A DNA stretch of 39,793 nt from Smittium mucronatum (lineage: Eukaryota > Kickxellomycota > Harpellomycetes > Harpellales > Legeriomycetaceae), in the NCBI GenBank assembly GCA_001953115.1, contig LSSL01002261.1:1-39793 (forward strand). The letters are read 5' to 3'. Under the pieces are notes generated by a model. That model was given only the letters and a program-made list of their open reading frames with translations. It was not told the origin of the DNA and searched no databases. Positions within the stretch are counted from its first letter, which is position 1. Each line of letters begins with the position of its first letter. Positions 1-12,386 of this stretch are shown here, piece after piece. The position numbers and the translations under genes were made by a program.

Positions 1-920
1 TCTTCATTCAAAATTCACAGAAAATGTCTGAAAAAATGGGTTTTAAAATAAAAAATATTATAATTATTAATAAAAAATAACATAGAGGTTTCAACTGCGA
101 TATTTTCAATATAATTAGAATATTAATTAATATTGCTTTGAGGTTTTTTATATTAATTTATTAAATTATCTTTATAACATATTTATAAAATTTTAGTTTA
201 TTCTTACTAGTAATTTTATTTTTTTATCGTTTCTACAATTAATATAATGGAATTAAGTTAATTGTAAATATTTATCTAAGATCTAGCTCTAATTTGGTTT
301 ATTTGGATTAAAATTTGTTCTTATTGATTTTTTATTATATGTTAATTAATTTCTAGATAGATAGAAGTTATCATAAATATTTATTTTACTGTAATGTAAA
401 TGGTATTGTAAGCACAATTTTTAGTATTTATTTTTGAGTGGTTTTCATGTTTAGTTAATAAATGTAATATATCTCAGCATTGATTAGAAAAGCGCTAAAA
501 AAAATAATTCTTCTCATCAAAAAACTGTCTTTATAATAAAGACGTGATTAATCTAATTTTGTTAAGGATTTCAATTCTGTTGTGAGTTTTTAACGGATAT
601 GCTATGTTATTTTTGTAATTTTTGATGTTTCTCAAAATTTATTATTAATTTAAAAATTTATTTATTTATTCCTCTTTCTATTAAAAACTAATATTATCCT
701 TTATATTCTAATACTTTATTCTATCGAATTAAGAAAAACAATACTGTTATTTATTAATATTATCGGTAAAGAAGGAATGATCATTATAAAAAGTACAATT
801 TCCTTCCAAAATGAGCAGATATTGAATTTTTACGGTATACAAATAAACATAATTATAAATCAGTTTAATTGATTGTTTTTAAATCTCATAAAATAAAGGG
901 AAATTTTAAATTGAACGAAA
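1..920. other. Gene-free AT-rich DNA
   Basis: I see no open frame above chance length, no RNA gene and no repeat in this stretch. G+C rises slightly near 900-1010 around the CTAAAAA array. Confidence 0.6.
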
Positions 921-930
921 GACGATAACC

Positions 931-961
931 CTAAAAACTAAAAACTAAAAACTAAAAACTA
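931..961. repeat. CTAAAAA heptamer array, telomere-like
   Basis: There are four perfect tandem copies of CTAAAAA followed by CTAA, directly preceded by ATAACC so that the first unit reads CCCTAAAAA. On the other strand this is a TTTTTAG array ending in TTTTTAGGG, a telomere-like form, although only the terminal unit carries the GGG. ATAACCCT recurs at 996-1003, 71 bp downstream. It could be an interstitial telomere-like seed or simple slippage. Confidence 0.8.
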
Positions 962-1009
962 AGTTCTAGGTGGAATATTGGGAATACACCGACAAATAAC
1001 CCTCGAGTT

Positions 1010-4000
1010 TAAATATGATATTAATTTTTATTAATAACAATTTTTTTAAAAAATTTATTCTTTATTTCAAAGCGTTTATTTTTGTTAAAAAATTAAGAAA
1101 CCATTAAAAAATCTCATATATAATTGCTTAACTAATTAAAATATATATACATAGACAAAATAAGTTTAATTCATATTATTTTAATTAATTGAATTTAATA
1201 GATTTTTGTTTATCTATTCTAAAAAATATTGTATTAAAAATATATTAATTACTTAATAATCTCTATTTTTGATAAATTTATTAGGAATTTATAAATTTAA
1301 TAAAGAATATTTATAAAAGATTTAATTATGGAAGTACTTTTAAAAATTTCTTTTACCAATATTATAGTCTTTATTTAACAGATATTTAAATAAATAAAAA
1401 AAAAAGAATCAAATTGAACCTTACTTACTAGATTTATTATATATATCTAGGTTTTTTTAATTTATAATTTTAATATAAGTAATTTAATAAAATATTAAAA
1501 TATAAAAAATACTATCTCTTAATATTTTTTTAAAAAATAATTTACAATAATATTTATAGGGAATATAGACGAGATAAAATGTTGTACTTTTTACTAAAAT
1601 TAAAAAATAAAAATATATATTAAAATGTATGATATTACTAAATCTAAAATTTAATACTTGAATCATGTATATAAATATAAATAGGGAAAAATATTAAAAA
1701 AAAATAAACAGAATAATTTAATTTATTTGAATATTAATATAAAGGCGATTAAGCTTAGAATTAATTATAAAATTATGAATTATAAATATATATTAATAAT
1801 CTTATGTTTTTTTATTAAATTTTTTATTAAAGTGATTGTTTTTTTTATATTATGTAAATATAATGTATAATATTAAATAAGAAAATATTAATTTATTATT
1901 TTTAGTTTATGATATTTTGATAAGGTGGATATTTATAAAAAGTAATTATTTTATATGTTAAATTTAAATATAAATTTTTTTTATAAGTGTAAATAATAAT
2001 TAAAAATAGTATTTGGCTAATAAAATGAAATAACTGTTATAATTATTATAAGTCTAATTAATAAAATTTCCAAAAAAACAATAATATTTAAAATTCGTAT
2101 AGTTATATTGGAAATTAAGTAATTTTTATTTTATCAGCCAAAATTTTAGTAACCCTGATAAATTTTAATTTTTTATTCACGTTTTGAAATAGATTTCAAG
2201 ATATAATTTAATATATAAAAAGTTTTTTATAAACGAGAGATCCTGATTTTATATATAGATAATTTAATTAGTGCTAAATATTGTATAATATTCATGACCT
2301 TTGATCGATGATAGCTCAGAATGGACTCATAGGATAAAATATGAATTTTTTTTTTAAAACTAAAATTTTGATAAGTTATTCTAATTTTAATAGAATGATG
2401 ATATCTATATTAGGTTAAAAATATTATTTAGGAATATTGCTCAAAAAAATATAGCGATTTAAATAAAGGCAAATTTAAATTAAAAATTGAACTTTCTCTG
2501 TTATTTTAAAAAATATTTTTAACGTTAAAGTGAACTATTCAGGAATATTTTTTAAATCAAAGTTAAATATTTACCTTTTTTTATAAAAAATTATCAATAT
2601 TAAATTTAGATTAATTTATGAATTCTATTATAAATTTAACCAAACATGTGTATTGTAAAATGTATAAATATTATATATAATATATAAGAAATTTTTTTCG
2701 TAAGAGTCAAATGTCTAAACAACCAATATTATTTTTTAATGGGTCCACCAATTAAGCAAAATCACCTTTCTTCTTTAATAGATATTGTAAAGTCTATTAT
2801 AAATGCATTTTCCTATATATTTAAAATTCATTTATTAAGTTTTTTGATAGCTGGGAATTGTATGTAGTTTAAAGATTCTAGTCCAAATTAATAATGACAG
2901 TGAGAAAAAAATTAAATAAAATTATAATTTTTAAATATTTTATACAAACTTTTTAATATAAAATTTAGTTCTAGAAAAGCTAATAACGCTCATGAAATTA
3001 ACATAAGTTCCACTGAACTAGACTAAATATATGTAAAAAAAAAATAACATTATGCCTGGATTTTATCTAATAATTATATCACGAAATTTAAAAATAATAA
3101 ATAGAAAAAGTATTAGATTGTATAATCTATTAATATAAAATTTTATTTAGTTATAATTATTAGAATTATTAATAGGTAAATTATAGGTAATAAGAAATTA
3201 TAACCAAAAATATTAGCAATAAATAAATGAATTTAATCAAAATATTAAAAAAAATGTACAAAAAAGATATATTTCAAATTGAAATTAAATCAAGGAATTT
3301 ATGCCTATATCTTTAATAGAAAATCAAAATTTATTTATATAGTAAATAATAAATACATCTTAGTTAAAAAAAAATTAAAAATAATTAAAAATTTCAATAA
3401 GTCTGATTCTGTGTCTCGCAAAAAAAATATGCATTTTTTTAAAATCTATTCAAAATTAAATAATATCTATATAAATAATTTTAAATATTTAATTGAATAA
3501 TTAGAGTTATTTTTTTTACTTTCATAAATAATAAATGATCAATAAAATTGATTTGATGAAAATTAATTTATTTAATTATAATTTTTGATAAAATTTAAGA
3601 ACTTTACACTTTTTAATATATATTGGTGTATATAATACTCACATGAATTAAATAATAATTAAGATTATTGAATTTATGCACAAATGATATCGTTTTAAAA
3701 CAATATTTTATTAACTTATATTTGTATAAAAGCCAAAAAAATAATAATTGAAAGGTGTTTAAAATTATTATTGGTTAATAAATCTAAATTATAAAATGAA
3801 AATTATAATTTTTTTTTAAATTCACACTTAAAAATTAAATATACAAATAAGCCAAAAAATTAAAAAATATTAAAATTTTTCGAATTGATCGCCTGCATAT
3901 ACATCCATTAAATTTTTTAATTAGGGTTTGATTTTTTTATAATAATTTAATTTCCCCTAATTTAATTTTTTTTGATCATATAAAAATATTCAAATGTATT

Positions 4001-7000
4001 ATCCAATAATCTTAGAATCTAAATTTTGTAAATTTATTATTAAAAGTAGCCATCTAATAAATAATTTGTAATGATAATTTTATAAAATTAATCAATATAT
4101 TAATTTTGTATTAAATATAACCAAAAAAATCAAATATTTTACATCTTTTATATATAATATAGAAAATTAAAAATATAAAATAATTGAAAGTTCTTGGAGC
4201 AGCTAAAAATATTTATATGACAAAATATTCAGATTTATACGCTAAAATATTCTTTTTAAGCTTAAATAGTGAGCCATTGATAAAACTAAAAGTTAATGTA
4301 AGGTAAAAAAAATTACGAATTGAGGTTTACATCGATAAAAAATCATAAATAATGTTTTAGAAATCATAAGGAGTATTAAATTCATTTAAAAAGTCGATTT
4401 CATGAAAATAGATATTTTTCTAAGCTATAAATGACTAAATCAGGAAAAAAATAAAATTTCCTTATGATTATAATTCTAATAAGTAAATTGTTGAAGTATT
4501 GAAAAGATCTAATAATTGCGATATTATATTGATTAAAAAATATTTAATTGATATTTTAATATAAAAAAAATAGCCCTGTGCTTTTTATTATTATTAATTT
4601 AAATATTTAAGATATTTATCGTTAAATTTGAGTAAATAGAACATTAAGAGTGTAATTAAAGGGATTAAAAATATCATTTATCATAATCATCATTATTTTT
4701 TATTCATTAACTTTAAAAATTATAAATTTTACGCATAATTTTTTTTAAAATAACAATTAAATTAAATTTATTTTCTTTAAAAATGTTTCCCGAAATAATA
4801 AATAACTACGGTAGTATGATCGAATATTTCAGAATTATAAAAAAATTCTCACATTTATGATTTAGACTAGTTTGATACCAGTATAAATAAATTAGATTAA
4901 TAATAGGGAATTTTGTTTTAAAATAAGATAATTTTTAGTGTTATATGGATTCATTAAATCTTATAAAAATAGTTTAAAAGAAAAAGAAAAAGAGAAAGTA
5001 TATTAACTCTGATGCGTTTAGTAAATAGAAAATTCTGTTATAAATACATTTAATAAAAAAAATCATTATTAGATTACTTAAAACATTTTTTTCTTTTATA
5101 AATTGGCGATCAGATAAAATTTTATTGACATTTTATACAAATTTTTTTTTTCTTTTGAAATTGAAATGATAAACAAAAGACTTAAGAAATTTATTAAAAA
5201 TTAAATTTTTATAAAATTATGACTAAAGGAAAATATGTGAACTCTTATTTTCTTTTCTATAGTTCTATTTAATGCATAAGAGTTTCTTATAGGTCGACAT
5301 CTTGAGAAATAATCTTGCATTTTACCCCTTTTTTTGCTCAAAATTTTAAAAAAATATACACCGATTTTTTAAAAGATTATAATTAAAAAGGAATTATAAT
5401 AATTATTTTAACTTAAAATTATCAATAGGTATTTTTAGATTAAATTTAATATATAATATATATATTTAAATATATTTTTTCATGAATTTTCAAAAAATGA
5501 AGTTTATGAAAAAAGATAGTATTTTTCTAGACTTAACTCTTTCTTAAAATCCATTTTGATAATTCAAAATCTTTTATGAATTGAGAGAAAAAAAAATTCC
5601 GGGTGAATAGTTTTATTATTTACTAAATTTTATTTATTTCAGATGAATATAATTTTTTGAATTAAATGAAGAAATTTTATTTAGAATTAAATACGTAGAA
5701 ATTTATTAGGAATGGGGCTATTGTTTTTTTTATTAGACTGATGCGTAAAAATTAGGTAAAGACATTTAAACTACTCTTTATCCCAATATAACTCAAAAAA
5801 ACAAAAGTTTACTTTAAGATAGGTAAAAATTTTTTCATCTGTTGCATCCGATTATAGTAAAATTATAATTAATTTTGCAAAAATAAATAAGTTACGATTT
5901 AATCAAGTTATAATAGAAAAAATTATAAAAATTGGTAAAAATTATCAATAAGAGCTGACGTAACATTTAATTTGAGTATTAATATAACTTGCATTCAGAA
6001 ATGTATAGGTGCTTTATTCAGAATTAGGTAATTGTATAAAATTAGATGTTACTGTAGCTACCATAAATTATCCAAGACTTTATCCAAATTTTATCTAAAA
6101 TTTTTTCATCTTTAGATGCAGGAAATTCAAATAAATTCAGAATTTAATCATTCATCTCTTAAATTTATAGAATAAAAAAAAGAAATTGTATGCAAAAATA
6201 TAGCTGAGGATAATAGGATCTTAGAAAAACTAATGGTAAATAGTATACCAAAATGTAAAAAATAGGTTAAATATATATTAAGTGTTTTTAATTACCTTCA
6301 AATTCTAAATAAGTATGAGTGTTATCAATAAAATTTAATATCTTATATTAAAATATCAAGAAAAGTTGGATATTATTCTTCAAATAAGTGTTATTTTTAT
6401 TTAAAAAATTCTTTTTCTAATAAAAAATGACGATTAAGTGATATAAGAGTACTAATAATCATTTTAAATTTATATTTTTAATAAAGACATTAATGGGTTG
6501 ATTTTTTTTGTTGATATTTAATCAAGCATATATTTTTTCTATACTACGCAAAAAAATTCGATTTCTTATAATATATCGGTGAGTAATAAAAACCAAAAAG
6601 ATTTTAATTAAAGTTCCCATAAAAAAATCCATATTAAAAATATTTTAAATAAAAATCGTATGATATATAACCCTGTTGTATCTCATAATATAAATAACAT
6701 AACATAAATAATAATAACTTAAGAGTTTTCTAGAAGTTAAAAATAACAGACTATAAACCCACTTAATAAAACTAATAAAGCTAAGCACATCATTATGCTA
6801 AATTTATTTATTTTTTACTATTTTGAATTTAATTAATTCATAATTTTAAGAGTTTTTACGATTAATTTATCATTTGATTATAATTAGATGCACATCCATG
6901 AATTAGATATTAATTTTCTTAATTTTTTTTTATTTTGTTTTTAATTGATTTATTATCTAAAATCATGCTTTTAATTTTACTAAAATCATTAAAATTTTTC

Positions 7001-10000
7001 TGAATTAGGTTGAGAAAAGATGAGTAATGAAAGTAGATATTGTTTTAAGTTATTATAAACTTAATATAAATTATTCCTAAATTCATTTATAATTTTGTAA
7101 AATTTTGAATATACTATATATAAAACACATTTATTAATTTTAAAGTGTCTAGGGAATCAAGATAAGATATTTTCATACGAAAAAAAGTTATCCTTGAATC
7201 AGATATTTTAATAATCTTAATTTTTTAACCCAAACAAATATATTTTCTGGATATTCAAATTTTAAAATTTTAGCGTTACAGTGTTTCCGAGTTTCCAAAT
7301 TTCAATCATTTAAAAAAATTCATTTATTTACATTTAAAATCAAAATTTGAAATATATTCGTCATGCTTTTAGGTTAAATTTTTTTGGCTTTATTCCAATG
7401 GTTTACCCTTATCACAATAATATTAAAAATTAATAAAATTAATCTTGTAAAAATCCACACTTTTTCGATTAATGTTGTGAATTTTATATTACAGCGAATA
7501 AAAAAGACATATTTTAAATTATTTTTCTAATAATTATTACTGGTTAAGGTTTTTTTCGATTAATGACTTTGTGAAATTTATTTATAAAAGGTATTTAATA
7601 TAATATAATGCTAAGTTTTTCAGATTTAAAGCAAATTTTTTGGAAAAAGATTTATAAGGATAATAAAACATTGCCTTATAAGCTCTATTGTTGATGTTTA
7701 GATTGTCTTAATATTGAAATATTAATTTTTATGTATAGGAAATTTCAAATGGTTTAGTCTAAATACACTAATATTACCCCGAATTTATATAAATATATGC
7801 ATAAGTATTATTAAAAACGGGAAAAATTTTAGCTAATTTATTTAAACAATAAAATTATTTGATAATATATACCGGCTCCTAAATTTAATAATATATTAAA
7901 AACTAAATTATAGTTTTTTTTTTACATTTTTAAATTCGTAGAATATTTATATTAAGTGATAATTATCGTTATATTTTTAACTCGATGACCAAGTCCCTAG
8001 TTTAGATTTACAAAAATTTCTGTCAATAATTTTATAAATTAAATAATATAAATTGAAAATTAAAAAACAAAATTCCTGTAATAAATATCATATTTCAAAT
8101 GAATTTTTTTTTTTTATTTAATCACAAGTTAAATTTCCGAGTAATAATATTCTAAATTAAAAGGATCAATTTTATCGCTTTTTTTCAGAAATTTCAGCAA
8201 TATAGTTTTTTAATAATTTTTTAAAGATCTATTTTTATAAATATTCCGTAATTGAGTTTAAAAGTATTTTAAAAGCTCCAAATTAAACTATCAATAGAGT
8301 GCTTTTCATATATAAACCTATTAATATATAATAAATATATAGATCAGAAAGTAAATATAAATTTATGAATTATTTTATTTTTAATCCGAGTTTGTTAAAT
8401 TTTTAAATAGGAGTTCTTTTCATGTACGAATTTAAATCATCTTGTGATAAAATAAATTTTTATATTTATTTTAAATATTATTATTTGATGCTTTTATAGA
8501 AATTATTTGATATAAGTATAAATATAATAGATAATTAAATATAAATAGAATTTAATTAAGAAATTTAAATATTTGGTGAAATATTACAAAAAGAAAGATA
8601 AATATAAAATTAGTCGTTTAGTATTATATCTTTAACTATTAGTTTAATAAATACAAATATCATCGGTAATTGAAGCTGTTCTTATCACTAAATTGCTAAT
8701 TTATTGAATATATTATAAATTCAAGATTTTTGAACTCCATAAATGAATTTTGAAGGTGGTATCAAATAAAATTTTATTTTGATAACTAAAAATATAAGGC
8801 AGAAAATTTTTAATCATTATTAATTCTATTCTATATAATAGTTAACAAATTAAAAATCACCCAAAATTCGAAATTCACTTATTAAAAAAAAAGAAACTTG
8901 TATATAACTAGATTTTTGGTATTTTAAAGCTCTTATTTTGAACACACATGAAGCCTAATTGTTAGGAATAAATTAATTTTCGATTTCATACGCTGATTTT
9001 TTTATTTATAAATCATTAAAAGACAAAAATAACTTAATTAATCCCATTTTAAAAAATGGAATCATATTTAATACAATAAAAAAGGATTTTTTTGGACCTG
9101 AAACACATATGGGGGGGTGGGATTAAATTTTGAAAATGCTTAATATATTTTTTGAGATTTATATAAAAAATATTAAATTAAAGCTATGTGGGATCGAAAT
9201 TTTTATCTACTTTAAAAATTATCTTTATTTAAAAATATGACACTAGATAATGTAATCATATGTATTTTAACAACGATTTTTGTAACGAAAATCAATATTA
9301 ATTTTACAAATAAATAAAAATTATCATAATTTTTTTTAAATTCTCGAGCAAACTTGATGATTATCGTCCTATTTTAAAAAAACCTAATTTTATCTAGTTT
9401 AAATAAAATTAAAATATATTTCTGAGCCAACAAAAGAAAATATAACAAATTATAAAAAAATGAACACATTTTAAAAAAAACTCCCATTTATGGGATATTT
9501 TTCAAATTTTCAAATCAAAAATGATCTTCATATAAGAATTACAAGACTTTATTAATTTTCTCAGGAAAAAATATACATTTTTCTTAGTGTATATAGAAGA
9601 TATGTTTTTAAAATAAATAAAAATATCCAAGACTTTCGAAGCACATGTATGTATTTTTAATTTTTCCTGAATGGAAATCTATTAATTTTTTCCAAAATCT
9701 ATTATGTTAGACTGTAAAGATGATAGATCTTAAATTTCTTGTATATTGACGACTTATAAAAATTAAATTTTCCATTTTAATATGAGCATAAAAACCATAA
9801 AATATTTATAGCAATAATAAGATATACTCAATAAAATTTATAAAAAAGATCTATTATGAATAAATAATGATACAAAAATAAAAGTAACTTAAAGCCCGAA
9901 TAAATAAAAGTTATGAAATTTTTTAAGATTTTTCCGATAATTTGTTGAAAATGAAATGAATTCAGTTTAATCAGATATAAAAAAATTTCATTCAAATAAA

Positions 10001-10584
10001 TTAAATCTTTTTAAACCATTTTAAATTTTGAGTTAATAAAAAGAAAATCTTAAAATTAATACCAATAAATATCGCTTGAAATTTTCTCTATAATTTTTTC
10101 TTATTAATCCCCACATATTTTTTTTAAATTACAATTTTGATTTTTTAAAAATCAAATCATTATATTGGAAATAGAAAAATATTTGAAAAAATTAGCAATT
10201 AAAAAAATATTCTCTACAGTATTTTATAGCCCGTATATTATTAATCACGGTAAATAAGCTTTTATTGAAAGAATTAAGAAAATAAATATTGTGAAAAATA
10301 TTTTTTCTAATTTTATTCAAATCTTCAAATAAAAAACCCATAAATATATAATTTAAATGGATATGATTATATATATGAATAACAAATAAAACAATTTTTT
10401 TTATAAACTGCCTAAAAAAATAGTGAATTTGATGTTAAATATTGAATATTTAATCCAATTTTTTGTTATTAAAGCAAGTAAAAGTTTATTTGACTTTTTT
10501 TTTAATGGGAGTTTATTTATAATATTCAAATACTAGAAAAAAATAATATGAAAATACAATAAAAGGAAAAAATATATATATTAT
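1010..10584. other. Gene-free AT-rich DNA, first desert
   Basis: The longest frames here (for example 3279-3500) are the size expected when stops make up about a tenth of codons, and their products are Lys/Asn/Ile/Phe-rich as random AT DNA would give. Apart from the G-run at 9111, a purine stretch at 4977-4998 and small AT inverted repeats, I see nothing. Confidence 0.6.
9111..9121. repeat. Interrupted G-run of 11 bases
   Basis: Seven G, one T, then three G, within AT-rich DNA, preceded by CACATAT and followed by ATTAAATTTT. It has the same length as the pure runs at 22991 and 37442, and the same immediate flanks (AT before, ATT...AAATTTT after) as 22991. Confidence 0.9.
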
Positions 10585-10640
10585 CCCACTCAAATCTGTC
10601 GCTCTAGCAGCTTCGTACCCACTGGGAACTGTTTTAAGGA
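10585..10640. repeat. GC-rich dispersed element, copy 1
   Basis: This island of about 56 bp has G+C near 50% in an otherwise very AT-rich region. It aligns with 35726-35782 in the same orientation, with one gap and roughly three quarters identity. The best-preserved core is CGCTCTAGCAGCT; the end AAGGA is also shared. Flanks do not match, so the element itself, not a larger duplication, is shared. CTGTCGCTCTAGCAG could fold into a 4-bp stem with a G.U pair. It resembles no tRNA or rRNA segment that I can identify; a short transposon end, SINE remnant or structured RNA fragment are possible. Confidence 0.7.
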
Positions 10641-11235
10641 GTTTGCTTGACTTCATTACTATCTATTAATTTATTATATAGAACTAAAAAAATAGAAATA
10701 TATGTATCAGTTTGTAATCAAAAATTTTCACCGAATTAATATTCTTCAAAAAAAATATTCTTTATTGATCAGCCAATATTTAATATCAGGAAAAAGGAAT
10801 TTCGGCCATGAAAATTCAATTTTATATATTATATTTGTAGCAGGTTAATTTATATACTATTATACCTGGATTATAACCTGAGTAAAATTTTATGAATAAT
10901 GAATGCATAATTTTTAATAATTTTTTTTAGATAAAATTTTTTTTATTTTGGAAACTGTTTAAAAAAGATCAAATAATCGTTTAATTTGATTTTATAGATT
11001 ATTTTAGCTTTAATCAAAAATAATTTTGAATTACTTTAATTTCATTAATTGACAAAAATTTTAGAAAAAAAATTTTTATTCAAAAAAATTATATTATTGC
11101 GTAGTAAAAAGCTTCTGAAACTAAAATATTGTATTGGTATTCTATTAAAAAGATAGATAAACCAATAAATATTTCAAACTTTTGTAAATTTATTTACATT
11201 ATTACAGAGATAATATTGATTTTATTTGTAAAAAA

Positions 11236-11255
11236 TGCACTCTTGCACTCTTGCA
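11236..11255. repeat. Short TGCACTCT tandem
   Basis: TGCACTCT occurs twice, then TGCA begins a third unit. It is small and likely slippage. The CACTC core recalls the 39 kb minisatellite, but the period differs. Confidence 0.7.
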
Positions 11256-12116
11256 TCCATAAACCAATTTACATAATCTATGAATGTATTAGTCGATTGA
11301 TTAAACATTTATAAAAAACAATTTTATAAAAAATTATAAGAATTTTTTTCACACATAATATGCATATCATATCAATTATAACGATAATTTACAAATTTTA
11401 ACTATAAGTAATATTAGTTAAATTTTCAGTCTATAAATATTCAAGATTCTTTTTTTAAATACAAAAAAAAACTATTTATATCTAATACAGCTGTATAGAA
11501 AATTTCCCCTTGAATAATTTTTACATAAAAATTCAGAAATTGATATTATATGGTTCAAATTTTCAAAAAATAAGGGACTTATTTTTATCAATATAGATTA
11601 ATAAAGCATTTAAAATTCTTTGTATTTCATTAATTTTATTTGAAAAAAATTTAATAAAAAAGTAATTATTTGAGTGACAGAGATGATAAAAAAAGCTAAA
11701 TAAACAACTTTAGTATTAAATTACATCAATAAATGCCAAAATTGTCAAACAGAATCACTCAAAAATATTTATTTTGAAATTGATTAGGCATTATAGTCTT
11801 TAAAACCCATCCAATAACTATTGAGATCCATAAACTATTTTCTGTATAATTATATTTTTAATTTTAAAAAATATATATTAAAGTAAATTAAAAGAAACTA
11901 AATATCATCTAATTTTACATTTTAGGCGTTTAAATTTGTATTCATTTGTATAAGTCAAATTTGTTTATTGTAGAGTTTGCAACTTTAAATTGAATGGCTT
12001 ACTCAGATATTTAGAAATTGATATATTAATGGTAGAAGTGGAAATTAATACAATAATCACAATGATGAATGGTGAAAAGTTAATTTTTTGATTTTAATTA
12101 ATTTATTAAAAAATAT

Positions 12117-12150
12117 TTCGAATAAAATTTATGATAAGATTTTATTCGAA
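12117..12150. repeat. Hairpin, 12-bp perfect stem, followed by T-run
   Basis: TTCGAATAAAAT pairs with ATTTTATTCGAA across a ten-base loop. T6 follows the right arm at once, giving a terminator-like outline. In a eukaryotic, gene-free setting this outline has no demonstrated meaning. Confidence 0.75.
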
Positions 12151-12340
12151 TTTTTTATTTCGGATCTATCTAAACAATATTTTAAAAAATTTAAAATATA
12201 AAACCCCGCTTTAAATTTATAGATTGTATATATTTTTTAAAAATTTAAACCCACAGATTATATTGTGTATAATAGATAAAAGTTGAATTAAATAAGAGTT
12301 ATATTCAATTAGAAATAATATCAGAATATATTTATTATTA

Positions 12341-12386
12341 AATTATAATGGATTACATAAAAGAATTATAATGGATTACATAAAAG
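12341..12386. repeat. Perfect tandem duplication of 23 bp
   Basis: The 23-base unit beginning AATTATAATGGATTACA and ending TAAAAG occurs twice head to tail, at 12341-12363 and 12364-12386, with no mismatch. Perfect identity in otherwise diverged DNA suggests a recent slippage or repair event. Confidence 0.9.

Noticed and set aside
3279..3500. 73-codon plus-strand frame
   Set aside because: The Lys/Asn/Ile-rich product matches background composition, with no G+C rise.
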